Shown: positions 46,739 through 59,325 of the stretch, piece by piece
Layout of the letters: every line of letters starts with the position of its first letter
Numbering within the stretch: position 1 is the stretch's first letter
NCBI GenBank assembly: GCA_032622095.1
Contig: CP136063.1
Coordinates: forward strand, 279,119,426 to 279,183,425
Source of the DNA: Siphonodentalium dalli
Taxonomy: Eukaryota > Mollusca > Scaphopoda > Gadilida > Siphonodentaliidae
Length of the DNA: 64,000 nucleotides
Reading direction: 5' to 3'
Made by a program: the position numbers and the translations under genes
Notes under the pieces: generated by a model
What the model saw: the letters and a program-made list of their open reading frames with translations, nothing else
What the model was told of the DNA's origin: nothing
Database searches by the model: none

Positions 46739-47084
46739 ACTCGCGATGCCTGTGCGATATGATTGATGGTGATTAAATTAAACTTTTTAATCTCATTTTT
46801 TTTTTAAACAAACACATGGCAGCGCGTCAACACCATCACGTCTGTATACAACAAAGGTTATTCCAAGTGTTATTTTCATATTCCTTTGCCTGGGAAGCGG
46901 AATAATGCTTAGGAAATTCTTTAACACTTTAACCAGTCCACGGATTGTAAAAAAAATTAAGCCACTGTCTTGGCGATTTGAACGTCCAATTAAATTATGC
47001 TCGCTATAATACATCGCAGTCTAATTCCACGGACGAATATATATACGGACTCAACTTTTAGTCCAGTGATAGAATTCTGCAAGT
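46739..47084. other. Unassigned sequence
   Basis: No exon or repeat is recognised. A short minus frame (46793-47014) is probably chance. Confidence 0.35.
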
Positions 47085-47720
47085 TCCGGTCCCGAACTTT
47101 CTTCGGCATGGAACAAAAAAGAGCGTTCCTTGTTAGTCTATGCCTGATATGGTAGATGTAAAGAGCGTTCCTTGTTAGTCTACGCCTGATATGGTAGATG
47201 TAAAGAGCGGTCCTTGTTAGTCTATGCCTGATATGGTAGATGTAAAGAGCGTTCCTTGTTAGTCTATGCCTGATATGGTAGATGTAAAGAGCGGCCCTTG
47301 TTAGTCTATGCCTGATATGGTAGATGTAAAGAGCGTTCCTTGTTAGTCTATGCCTGATATGGTAGATGTAAAGAGCGTTCCTTGTTAGTCTATGCCCGAT
47401 ATGGTAGATGTAAAGAGCGTTCCTTGTTAGTCTTTGTCTGATATGGTAGATGTAAAGAGCGTTCCTTGTTATTCTATGCCTGATATGGTAGATATAAAGA
47501 GCGTTCCTTGATAGTCTATGCCTGATATGGTAGATATAAAGAGCGTTCCTTGTTAGTATATGCCTGATATGGTAGATATAAAGAGCGTTCATTGTTAGTC
47601 TATGCCTGATATGGTAGATGTAAAGAGCGTTCCTTGTTAGTCTATGCCTGATATGGTAGATGTAAAGAGCGTTTTCCCGAAATTTCGTAGACAAAAGGAA
47701 ATTCGAATGAGCTATGTCAG
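47085..47720. repeat. 42-bp minisatellite, about 13 copies, inside a dispersed element
   Basis: Units of TAAAGAGCGTTCCTTGTTAG plus TCTATGCCTGATATGGTAGATG repeat every 42 bp (about 47125-47675). Because 42 is a multiple of three, the minus strand reads as a 14-residue repeat (ALYIYHIRHRLTRN) in a 234-codon frame. The borders on both sides match those at 26331-26600, where only about two units are present. Evidence for translation is lacking. Confidence 0.93.
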
Positions 47721-47879
47721 TTTAATGGAAACGGAATACTGAAAGCAAATATTGTATTGTGCTATCCGTCACTGCACTATTTTCAGTTTTTGTAACTGTT
47801 TCTATATACTCAATGCATGTACTCATTGACGAGTAGTTATCCCGTAGGAAATGTTCAGATAATAAGACCATGCATATAC

Positions 47880-49340
47880 AGTAATGCATATACAGTAATG
47901 CATATACAGTAATGCCCACCGAGAGCTTTCCGATGAATGGCAACAAGCCATATTTCCGACTAAATCCTGAAAAAATTACCCATAACTATGCTGTGGTTAA
48001 GTGGTCAATTACTTTGGGCATTACTGTAGGTCGTTTGTTAAGCTTATTATCTAAAAGATTCCCGCCGATGAATATGAATGATTCGGTTCTTGCAATAACA
48101 ATTTTTCTGTTTGCTTTTATTACCCGAACACCCCTCCAAATGAATAATAGACCGTTCCAATATATACGTTCAGGGTTATCACTGTATTCTTCCAGAACAA
48201 ATCGTTCGGTAAAATCCTTGTATCTGGACCCTAATAAGCTTCGTATACGTAATCGCCCACGTTAGCCGCCAACAAATGACCAATTGCAAACACTAACAAG
48301 GACGGAAATCCAATTCCGTAATGTGAGAAACTAGTCGACAATTGACAATTGCCCATTCTTGATTGTCGTCATACCTGCGTGTACATTGTGTTCTCAACAA
48401 AAATCATTTTCTGTCCATGAACGATGCGCACACACAACAAAACAATTATCGATTCATGCAGTTTGTTGAACAAATTGATATATTTCAACCAAAGTGTCTA
48501 ATTTGTGTTAATAGCAAAATTCACCTTGACTGTCACAATTCTCAGAATTACGACGATATTATCAACAGGGACGTCATTAGAAGGTTACGTATGTCGCGGG
48601 TGTCCAAGTTCTAATTTCCGGCCTTGAAGACAAAATTCCCAAGTATGGGCCATGAAACTTCATTTACTTGGAAAATTTCCAACTGATGGCCATTTCGATC
48701 CAGAAATCGACTGAAAGTATGAAGTGTTCCAATTTTGGTACACAATACGATTCGATGACTCCAACAACAACAACATTTCTTGGAATGCCACTTCAGTTAT
48801 CAAAATCGATTAATTGCCAAAAAATAATGCTACACTGTAAAAAGTGCAGAACACCTAAATAGAACACGAAATGTAACAGATATAGAACACATAAATGTGT
48901 TCTAAAACAGAACACGATAATGTTCTGTTTTAGAACACAAGTGTTCTCACCCAGAACACTAGTGTTCTGGTTTGAGAACACTAGTGTTCTGGTTGGAGAA
49001 CACATAGGTGTTCTAAAACAGAACACATATGTGTTCTATTCTAGAACACGTCCGATGTGTTCGGATGTGTTCTCAAACATAATTTTAGAACACGTTTTAC
49101 GCGTCGGGCTCAATATAACAGATATAGAACTCGAAAATGTGTTCTGAGTCAAATAATATAACGCATGTGTTCTGTTCTGATGCCGATATAGAACACATGT
49201 GTTCTGTCATGATCATTGACACTATTGCTACAGTAAACTGATACTTGAGGTAAATTCAGGAGATTGGTGACGAGAAATGATATCCAAATTTAATAAATGT
49301 GCTGACACTATAATTAGGCACCTGAGAGTACCATAATATG
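47880..49340. repeat. Diverged relative of the 1.9 kb tandem unit
   Basis: At 47930-48030 GATGAATGGCAACAAGCCAT, CATATTTCCGACTAAATC and GGTCAATTACTTTGGGCAT match a block of the 1.9 kb unit (52026-52135). At about 49296-49335 GTGCTGACACTATAATTAGG and CACCTGA match the unit near 52505-52545. The order is the same, so this seems to be an old, rearranged copy that also carries the AGAACAC cluster. Confidence 0.65.
48846..49215. repeat. Cluster of AGAACAC/GTGTTCT palindromes
   Basis: About ten palindromic units are packed in 370 bp, for example AGAACACTAGTGTTCT (twice), AGAACACATATGTGTTCT, AGAACACATGTGTTCT and ACAGAACAC...GTTCTGT. A smaller set with the same motif lies at 60003-60060. The half-sites resemble steroid-receptor half-sites, but spacing is variable (4 or 6 rather than 3), so this is more likely a simple palindromic expansion. 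Confidence 0.85.
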
Positions 49341-49577
49341 GCATGCGGTAATTTCTTAATTATATTTAAAATTTAATGTGCTATCAGAAATAAATCAACA
49401 AACAAATGATATAATGAAAGTAAATATTATTTTAATAAACAATGAACTAATTGCCTACTTGTTGTTACATGTGACACTTGTCCCATGTACATTGCCACTT
49501 ATTCTGATTATCACGTATTATGTCATGTTTATATAGTATGTCTCCAAGTTTGTAGATTGATAAACTTTGCCATTATC

Positions 49578-50097
49578 TTGTTCTGGATTTTGATATCAAT
49601 TTGAATTAAGAATAGCACCTTGTATCAGTAGTTTCCATGTTTCACTAAGCCACTCCCACAATGTCACATGTGACAGAAGATTACACTTTAAATCCAGAAG
49701 ATTTTGGAACACAAATCTTGTTCAAAACAGATTATACACTTTACTAGTAGACACCACTGTCCTAGAATGAGCAGCATTCCACGGTTCCATCTTCCAGCCA
49801 TCCTATGCTCACTGCCATCATGTGTTTCTTAATTATTTTGTTCTGGATTTTGATATCAATTTGAATTACTTAAGAATAATGCCTTCTATCAGTAGTTTCC
49901 CGGTTCCACTAAACCACTCCCACGTTGTCACATGTGACAGAAGATCACACTTAAAATCCAGAAGATATAGGTCATAGGAACGCAAATCTTGTTCACAAAC
50001 AGATCATACACTTTAGTTACTGTCCTAGAATGAGCAGCATTCGACGGTCCCATCTTCCAGCCATACTATGCTCACTGCCATCATATGTTTCTTAAGT
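49578..50097. repeat. 260-bp tandem duplication
   Basis: Both copies start TTGTTCTGGATTTTGATATC and share TCAGTAGTTTCC, TGTCACATGTGACAGAAGAT, CCTAGAATGAGCAGCATTC and CTATGCTCACTGCCATCAT. Period is 260 bp, with moderate divergence. TGTCACATGTGACA inside is itself a palindrome. Confidence 0.93.
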
Positions 50098-50244
50098 CCT
50101 ACGCATTGAATGGTTGGTTCGTTGATAGGTTTTGGCTACCATTCTGCCAAGCTTCATCCTCACTCTTAAAAAAAATAAGAAATAGAAAATTATATTAAAC
50201 TCAGAATCTCTGAGAGCTTCCTGAAATTTTGAGAAAAACCTGTA
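50098..50244. other. Unassigned short stretch
   Basis: Nothing is recognised. Confidence 0.3.
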
Positions 50245-50256
50245 CCAATGCATTCT

Positions 50257-50332
<76 letters not shown>

Positions 50333-50372
50333 CCTCCCACGGGAGCCTCGCATATATAAGAGAATACACTGG
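50245..50372. mobile_element. Hairpin MITE end expanded by a (TA)n run
   Basis: It starts CCAATGCATTCTCTTATATA and ends TATATAAGAGAATACACTGG like the other hairpins. The TATATA of the left stem has expanded to about 70 bp of pure TA (about 50260-50331), and the loop reads CCTCCCACGGGAGCC. A TTAACCCTTT terminus (complement) lies at 50414-50423, about 50 bp outside. Confidence 0.88.
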
Positions 50373-50830
50373 CACATGATCTTTAATGCTGCACCAGCAC
50401 ATCTCCCGACATGAAAGGGTTAATATTTTGATAATAGCATTCTATTGCTAAATTAGTAATACTGCTTGTAGCAAAGTCGTTGGTAGGCATAGAGAGAAGG
50501 CCAACTTCATCTATTATTAATGACAGAGTCAAACCATTTTGGGCATATAATTAATTATTAATTATTAGTACCATTTTAAGACATCTGACGTCGAAGGCAC
50601 ATACGGTATCCGATTGTCCGATACCTATCTGTCCCGACACTCCCCAGGTTAATTGATCCCTGTGTATAATTTTGAGCTCAAGAGGATCTGACTTTTAGTT
50701 GCCCATAGGCAGACAGACAGATGAAATTGAATTTTATTAGTGTATACATGTATAATCAATTCAGGAAATTGGCAGCTTTCTTCCACTCATATGTATTATT
50801 TTCTAACCCGGAAAATATCTAAAACCGATA
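50373..50830. other. Unassigned sequence
   Basis: Apart from the TTAA terminus near 50420 and an AATTATTAATTATTA run there is no recognised feature. Confidence 0.35.
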
Positions 50831-53800
50831 TAGGAAGAGATAACCATCTTTAAGACCAAGTTACAAATTTTACATACTAATTAGGGCTCTCCCAATTAAG
50901 TTATAGAGTTGCAAATACTAAGTGGCAAATACTCAAATACTTGTGACTTGAAGTCGTATTGAAAATAGGTATTTTACTAGTTATCTGGTCACAGGTGGGT
51001 CAGATTTGAACTTGTTCCATTATAATAACATTATAGGTAAATTTTATAATTTACCTAGTGCACCTGTCAGTTAAATGTTATGACTGTTCAATGATATACC
51101 TGCTTTAGTTCCCAAACAACTGCTTCATACATAACTTTACATGGAAATCCCCATTCAAAACTGGTCATTCCCCCCCCTTAATTAATGTGAAACATGAAAT
51201 CAAAGAAATCATGTAAACTGTTGAAATTAACCAAATATCTGCACATTCCTGCCATTGAAGCTCAGCATTAGTAGATTCTACTTCTTTTTTTTAAAATTCA
51301 TTTTACCACCTCTAATTTTGTACATGTTCACAATCACAAAATGGTTTATATTCAAATTCAATCATGTCACTCCATGTACCTATATGTCATTCCATCATTC
51401 ATGAGCATCACGATGATATTGGAGAAGATCAGATGTATTATTAAAACCAACTTACCAAATAATGATATCGGGAACATTCTTGTGGGTGATGTGGTGGTAA
51501 AGGCTGTGGATATGGCAAGTCATGTCTGATATTGATGCCATCATATATACCTGTATTATGGGACCATCGGGCATGGTCAGGGCAATAGGTCTATTCAAGC
51601 TGCTGAAAAGAAATAAATTAATAATTAATAATTAAAGTAACGGTATACAGAATATTCATGCTCCAAATAATAGTGCAGAGGGGAAATTCCATTGAAAGTT
51701 AATAAAAGTGCAGACCCAAATAATAGTGCATGGTGAACACTGAGCAAAACATCAACAAAACTGTTTAAACAAATTATTTTTAATTATAGTAGGTCAAGTA
51801 TAGGAATCAACATAGTATGTGTCATGTGGTGTTTTATTCAATATTTAAATGTTAACATGTATGATTCACATATATACTTGAAATATGTACATGCACAAAG
51901 TTATTAAGCTCAGCATTTTGATATCAGAATCATGGTATAGAATTTTTTAGTTTGCTGATTTATTTGGAGCCCAAGAGTAATGCCCTAAATAATCGACTTC
52001 TTAACCACAGCATAGATATTTGCGACGAATGGCAACAAACCATATTTCTGACTAAATCTGACTAAATCGTGAAAATCCTGAAAAGTTAGCAATAATTCTG
52101 CAGTGGTTAAGGGGTCAATTATTTGGGGCATAAATCTATGTATTTGATGCTAGTAACACTGGTACATGTACCACTGCATGGTATGTTCAGTTGTCACTTG
52201 TGATAGACCAAGTGTTCTCGGTCCACAGCTTATTGGGTGACTTGGTCCACAACAGCATTAACCCAATGGGTTAATACTGTTGTGGACCAAGTCACACCCA
52301 CAAGTGACCCATTTGTCTTCAATGATGGACATAATCGTTGGCAGGAATTATCTTGCGTGCCTAATAATCGTGATGGCCTAATAATAGTGATGGGTGGGGA
52401 TTTAGGCTGAAATTAACAATAGTGATGCCTGATGGCAATTTCACTCTATGTCTCAATCATGCCAAATAATATTGATCATTGGGAATTTTCTCCAAAATTA
52501 ATAATCGTGCTGACAGTGACACTATTATTAGGCACCTGATATCCTCATCAAAGCAATATTCAATAATTGTCCATAAAGAGGGACAAAACAATTGAAAAAT
52601 GATCTGTTTTTGTCTATTTTCCCCATAAATATCAGAATTGTTTACGTCTATCAACAAAATAATGACATTGCCACAATTTGTATCTATAAGTATGTAGACT
52701 GCTATATCATAGCACAAATATATATAGGAAGAGATAACCATCTTTAAGACCAAGTTACAAATTTTACATACTAATTAGGGCTCTCCCAATTAAGTTATAG
52801 AGTTGCAAATACTAAGTGGCAAATACTCAAATACTTGTGACTTGAGGTCGTATTGAAAATAGGTATTTTACTAGTTATCTGGTCACAGGTGGGTCAGATT
52901 TAAACTTGTTCCATTATAATAACATTATAGGTAAATTTTATAATTTACCTAGTGCACCTGTCAGATAAATGTTATGACTGTTCAATGATATACCTGCTTT
53001 AGTTCCCAAACAACTGCTTCATACATAACTTTACATGGAAATCCCCATTCAAAACTGGTCATTCCCCCCCTTAATTAATGTGAAACATGAAATCAAATAA
53101 ATCATGTAAACTGTTGAAATTAACCAAATATCTGCACATTCCTGCCATTGAAGCTCAGCATTAGTAGATTCTACTTTCTTTTTTTAAAATTCATTTTACC
53201 ACCTCTAATTTTGTACATGTTCACAATCACAAAATGGTTTATATTCAAATTCAATCATGTCACTCCATGTACCTATATGTCATTCCATCATTCATGAGCA
53301 TCACGATGATATTGGAGAAGATCAGATGTATTATTAAAACCAACTTACCAAATAATGATATCGGGAACATTCTTGTGGGTGATGTGGTGGTAAAGGCTGT
53401 GGATATGGCAAGTCATGTCTGATATTGATGCCATCATATATACCTGTATTATGGGACCATCAGGCATGGTCAGGGCAATAGGTCTATTCAAGCTGCTGAA
53501 AAGAAATAAATTAATAATTAATAATTAAAGTAACGGTATACAGAATATTCATGCTCCAAATAATAGTGCAGAGGGGAAATTCCATTGAAAGTTAATAAAA
53601 GTGCAGACCCAAATAATAGTGCATGGTGAACACTGAGCAAAACATCAACAAAACTGTTTAAACAAATTATTTTTAATTATAGTAGGTCAAGTATAGGAAT
53701 CAACATAGTATGTGTCATGTGGTGTTTTATTCAATATTTAAATGTTAACATGTATGATTCACATATATACTTGAAATATGTACATGCACAAAGTTATTAA

Positions 53801-56800
53801 GCTCAGCATTTTGATATCAGAATCATGGTATAGAATTTTTTAGTTTGCTGATTTATTTGGAGCCCAAGAGTAATGCCCTAAATAATCGACTTCTTAACCA
53901 CAGCATAGATATTTGCGACGAATGGCAACAAACCATATTTCTGACTAAATCTGACTAAATCGTGAAAATCCTGAAAAGTTAGCAATAATTCTGCAGTGGT
54001 TAAGGGGTCAATTATTTAGGGCATAAATCTATGTATTTGATGCTAGTAACACTGGTACATGTACCACTGCATGGTATGTTCAGTTGTCACTTGTGATAGA
54101 CCAAGTGTTCTCGGTCCACAGCTTATTGGGTGACTTGGTCCACAACAGCATTAACCCAATGGGTTAATACTGTTGTGGACCAAGTCACACCCACAAGTGA
54201 CCCATTTGTCTTCAATGATGGACATAATCGTTGGCAGGAATTATCTTGCGTGCCTAATAATCGTGATGGCCTAATAATAGTGATGGGTGGGGATTTAGGC
54301 TGAAATTAACAATAGTGATGCCTGATGGCAATTTCACTCTATGTCTCAATCATGCCAAATAATATTGATCATTGGGAATTTTCTCCAAAATTAATAATCG
54401 TGCTGACAGTGACACTATTATTAGGCACCTGATATCCTCATCAAAGCAATATTCAATAATTGTCCATAAAGAGGGACAAAACAATTGAAAAATGATCTGT
54501 TTTTGTCTATTTTCCCCATAAATATCAGAATTGTTTACGTCTATCAACAAAATAATGACATTGCCACAATTTGTATCTATAAGTATGTAGACTGCTATAT
54601 CATAGCACAAATATATATAGGAAGAGATAACCATCTTTAAGACCAAGTTACAAATTTTACATACTAATTAGGGCTCTCCCAATTAAGTTATAGAGTTGCA
54701 AATACTAAGTGGCAAATACTCAAATACTTGTGACTTGAGGTCGTATTGAAAATAGGTATTTTACTAGTTATCTGGTCACAGGTGGGTCAGATTTGAACTT
54801 GTTCCATTATAATAACATTATAGGTAAATTTTATAATTTACCTAGTGCACCTGTCAGATAAATGTTATGACTGTTCAATGATATACCTGCTTTAGTTCCC
54901 AAACAACTGCTTCATACATAACTTTACATGGAAATCCCCATTCAAAACTGGTCATTCCCCCCCCCCTTAATTAATGTGAAACATGAAATCAAATAAATCA
55001 TGTAAACTGTTGAAATTAACCAAATATCTGCACATTCCTGCCATTGAAGCTCAGCATTAGTAGATTCTACTTTTTTTTTTTTAAATTCATTTTACCACCT
55101 CTAATTTTGTACATGTTCACAATCACAAAATGGTTTATATTCAAATTCAATCATGTCACTCCATGTACATATATGTCATTCCATCATTCATGAGCATCAC
55201 GATGATATTGGAGAAGATCAGATGTATTATTAAAACCAACTTACCAAATAATGATATCGGGAACATTCTTGTGGGTGATGTGGTGGTAAAGGCTGTGGAT
55301 ATGGCAAGTCATGTCTGATATTGATGCCATCATATATACCTGTATTATGGGACCATCAGGCATGGTCAGGGCAATAGGTCTATTCAAGCTGCTGAAAAGA
55401 AATAAATTAATAATTAATAATTAAAGTAACGGTATACAGAATATTCATGCTCCAAATAATAGTGCAGAGGGGAAATTCCATTGAAAGTTAATAAAAGTGC
55501 AGACCCAAATAATAGTGCATGGTGAACACTGAGCAAAACATCAACAAAACTGTTTAAACAAATTATTTTTAATTATAGTAGGTCAAGTATAGGAATCAAC
55601 ATAGTATGTGTCATGTGGTGTTTTATTCAATATTTAAATGTTAACATGTATGATTCACGTATATACTTGAAATATGTACATACACAAAGTTATTAAGCTC
55701 AGCATTTTGATATCAGAATCATGGTATAGAATTTTTTAGTTTGCTGATTTATTTGGAGCCCAAGAGTAATGCCCTAAATAATCGACTTCTTAACCACAGC
55801 ATAGATATTTGCGACGAATGGCAACAAACCATATTTCTGACTAAATCTGACTAAATCGTGAAAATCCTGAAAAGTTAGCAATAATTCTGCAGTGGTTAAG
55901 GGGTCAATTATTTAGGGCATAAATCTATGTATTTGATGCTAGTAACACTGGTACATGTACCACTGCATGGTATGTTCAGTTGTCACTTGTGATAGACCAA
56001 GTGTTCTCGGTCCACAGCTTATTGGGTGACTTGGTCCACAACAGCATTAACCCAATGGGTTAATACTGTTGTGGACCAAGTCACACCCACAAGTGACCCA
56101 TTTGTCTTCAATGATGGACATAATCGTTGGCAGGAATTATCTTGCGTGCCTAATAATCGTGATGGCCTAATAATAGTGATGGGTGGGGATTTAGGCTGAA
56201 ATTAACAATAGTGATGCCTGATGGCAATTTCACTCTATGTCTCAATCATGCCAAATAATATTGATCATTGGGAATTTTCTCCAAAATTAATAATCGTGCT
56301 GACAGTGACACTATTATTAGGCACCTGATATCCTCATCAAAGCAATATTCAATAATTGTCCATAAAGAGGGACAAAACAATTGAAAAATGATCTGTTTTT
56401 GTCTATTTTCCCCATAAATATCAGAATTGTTTACGTCTATCAACAAAATAATGACATTGCCACAATTTGTATCTATAAGTATGTAGACTGCTATATCATA
56501 GCACAAATATATATAGGAAGAGATAACCATCTTTAAGACCAAGTTACAAATTTTACATACTAATTAGGGCTCTCCCAATTAAGTTATAGAGTTGCAAATA
56601 CTAAGTGGCAAATACTCAAATACTTGTGACTTGAGGTCGTATTGAAAATAGGTATTTTACTAGTTATCTGGTCACAGGTGGGTCAGATTTGAACTTGTTC
56701 CATTATAATAACATTATAGGTAAATTTTATAATTTACCTAGTGCACCTGTCAGATAAATGTTATGACTGTTCAATGATATACCTGCTTTAGTTCCCAAAC

Positions 56801-58413
56801 AACTGCTTCATACATAACTTTACATGGAAATCCCCATTCAAAACTGGTCATCCCCCCCCCCCCCCCTTAATTAATGTGAAACATGAAATCAAATAAATCA
56901 TGTAAACTGTTGAAATTAACCAAATATCTGCACATTCCTGCCATTGAAGCTCAGCATTAGTAGATTCTACTTCTTTTTTTTTAAAATTCATTTTACCACC
57001 TCTAATTTTGTACATGTTCACAATCACAAAATGGTTTATATTCAAATTCAATCATGTCACTCCATGTACCTATATGTCATTCCATCATTCATGAGCATCA
57101 CGATGATATTGGAGAAGATCAGATGTATTATTAAAACCAACTTACCAAATAATGATATCGGGAACATTCTTGTGGGTGATGTGGTGGTAAAGGCTGTGGA
57201 TATGGCAAGTCATGTCTGATATTGATGCCATCATATATACCTGTATTATGGGACCATCAGGCATGGTCAGGGCAATAGGTCTATTCAAGCTGCTGAAAAG
57301 AAATAAATTAATAATTAATAATTAAAGTAACGGTATACAGAATATTCATGCTCCAAATAATAGTGCAGAGGGGAAATTCCATTGAAAGTTAATAAAAGTG
57401 CAGACCCAAATAATAGTGCATGGTGAACACTGAGCAAAACATCAACAAAACTGTTTAAACAAATTATTTTTAATTATAGTAGGTCAAGTATAGGAATCAA
57501 CATAGTATGTGTCATGTGGTGTTTTATTCAATATTTAAATGTTAACATGTATGATTCACATATATACTTGAAATATGTACATACACAAAGTTATTAAGCT
57601 CAGCATTTTGATATCAGAATCATGGTATAGAATTTTTTAGTTTGCTGATTTATTTGGAGCCCAAGAGTAATGCCCTAAATAATCGACTTCTTAACCACAG
57701 CATAGATATTTGCGACGAATGGCAACAAACCATATTTCTGACTAAATCTGACTAAATCGTGAAAATCCTGAAAAGTTAGCAATAATTATGCAGTGGTTAA
57801 GGGGTCAATTATTTAGGGCATAAATCTATGTATTTGATGCTAGTAACACTGGTACATGTACCACTGCATGGTATGTTCAGTTGTCACTTGTGATAGACCA
57901 AGTGTTCTCGGTCCACAGCTTATTGGGTGACTTGGTCCACAACAGCATTAACCCAATGGGTTAATGCTGTTGTGGACCAAGTCACACCCACAAGTGACCC
58001 ATTTGTCTTCAATGATGGACATAATCGTTGGCAGGAATTATCTTGCGTGCCTAATAATCGTGATGGCCTAATAATAGTGATGGGTGGGGATTTAGGCTGA
58101 AATTAATAATAGTGATGCCTGATGGCAATTTCACTCTATGTCTCAATCATGCCAAATAATATTGATCATTGGGAATTTTCTCCAAAATTAATAATCGTGC
58201 TGACAGTGACACTATTATTAGGCACCTGAGGTCCTCATCAAAGCAATATTCAATAATTGTCCATAAAGAGGGACAAAACAATTGAAAAATTATCTGTTTT
58301 TGTCTATTTTCCCCATAAATATCAGAATTGTTTACGTCTATCAACAAAATAATGACATTGCCACAATTTGTATCTATAAGTATGTAGACTGCTATATCAT
58401 AGCACAAATATAT
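50831..58413. repeat. Four tandem copies of a 1.9-kb unit (macrosatellite)
   Basis: Units begin TAGGAAGAGATAACCATC at 50831, 52725, 54618 and 56514 and end at about 58413, lengths about 1,894, 1,893, 1,896 and 1,900 bp. Copies differ at only a few sites. Each contains a poly-C tract, a 55-bp palindrome (GACTTGGTCCACAACAG ... CTGTTGTGGACCAAGTC), many AATAATAGTG or AATAATCGTG motifs, and two short frames (62 codons on +, 98 codons on -, the latter crossing the unit boundary) with no known domain. I see no transposase or reverse transcriptase. Confidence 0.97.
52233..52288. repeat. Near-perfect palindrome in the 1.9-kb unit
   Basis: Arms GACTTGGTCCACAACAG-CATTAACCCA and TGGGTTAATA-CTGTTGTGGACCAAGTC differ at one base pair in copies 1-3 (equivalents near 54132 and 56027). 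In copy 4 (about 57928-57983) the mismatch is gone (TTAATGCTG) and the palindrome is perfect. Confidence 0.93.
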
Positions 58414-58862
58414 TCCGAGTTCCTGTGCTTTTTTATTCAGTCCCGCAGAATTTCCCCACTTGCACTTGTTATAGATAGTTATATATTAGGGCCTATTTCC
58501 GTATGCGGTATAAATATCCGCAGTGTTCTATATAATATACGTGATCCCAGGTCATCATAATATTGATATATCGCCCATTAAGAGGGGCAACAAACATGAA
58601 ATCATGCGCTCTTTTGTCTATTTTTACGATAAATCTCAGATATCTTGCTATGAATCAACGAAATCGTGAAACTATCATATAACATGTGTAGAGTATGTAC
58701 ATGTAGATTACACTATTATTGGATCAAAAACATTGCGTTTCTCTAATTTTATGTCTCGTTTTGTCGAATTTTACAAAAACAATGATTTTTTCTGAATTTT
58801 GGCTCTTAAACTTTCCAAATTAATCTTGCATCATTTGTATATTTCACACCGGGTCCTACCTG
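58414..58862. other. Right flank with a diverged piece of the 1.9-kb unit
   Basis: At 58553-58720 ATTAAGAGGGGCAACAAACA, TTTTGTCTATTTTTACGATA, ATCAACGAAATCGTGA and AGTATGTACATGTAGA parallel the terminal part of the unit (52560-52700) in the same orientation. The rest is unassigned. Confidence 0.6.
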
Positions 58863-59120
58863 GTGCGCAGTACAATAGTCCTCAAGATGATGTATCACGG
58901 GCTTGTGTTTGGTGACGATGGACTAAACTTTCTGAAGTCGGTTCCGCCAGGTCCGCTACTTATACCGGCCTTCTGTGCACGAGGAACCCCTGGATTGTCT
59001 GAGATCTGGAACTATCAAAATTCGATGTTCCCATTACATACGCTGTTATTGGCCCTTTCCTCTAGCCCAAATGTCCCCTCAGACATATTCGTATACCAGA
59101 TCCATATAAGGCATATATAA
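58863..59120 (+). other. 85-codon open frame, function unknown
   Basis: The frame has a less AT-rich, codon-like composition than its neighbours (reads KMMYHGLVFGDDGLNFLKSV, then PPGPLLIPAFCARGTP). I recognise no family. There is no convincing pair of splice sites, so it may be part of an old transposon or chance. Confidence 0.25.
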
Positions 59121-59127
59121 TGCATTT

Positions 59128-59325
59128 AGGGGGTGGGTGTCCAAAACTGACCGGGAAAAAAACTTCCTGAAACAGGGGGGGGGGGGGTCGGAAAAAAATT
59201 TCAGGCACGTATGGCATTTTTTCCCTTTCGATCATTTTTTGTACCCACCCACCCCCACCGCCAATTTATTTTCCGTTTTCGGCAGTTTTTTCCGACCATT
59301 TTTTGACACCCACCCCTCCTTTTAA
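59128..59325. mobile_element. G-rich palindromic element
   Basis: It starts GGGGGTGGGTGTCCAAAACTG and ends with the complement CCGACCATTTTTTGACACCCACCC. Inside are a G13 run (59177-59189) and CCCACCCACCCCCACC. The GGGTGGGTGTCC motif also appears near 22530, 22728, 23218 and 59743, so it is a dispersed family. Confidence 0.65.

Noticed and set aside
46990-47694. 234-codon frame with a 14-residue peptide repeat
   Set aside because: The 42-bp period is a multiple of three. The related locus at 26331-26600 has no matching frame, so coding is unlikely.
48846-49215. Functional steroid-hormone response elements
   Set aside because: Spacing is 4 or 6 bases instead of 3 and the repeats look like a palindromic expansion. 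The sequence alone does not support regulation.
50092-50414. Tyrosine-isoleucine repeat frames on both strands
   Set aside because: They are translations of the TA run inside a hairpin MITE.
51341-58407. 62-codon and 98-codon frames repeated in each 1.9-kb unit as genes
   Set aside because: They are conserved only because the whole unit is nearly identical. No domain is recognisable, and the longer one crosses the unit boundary.
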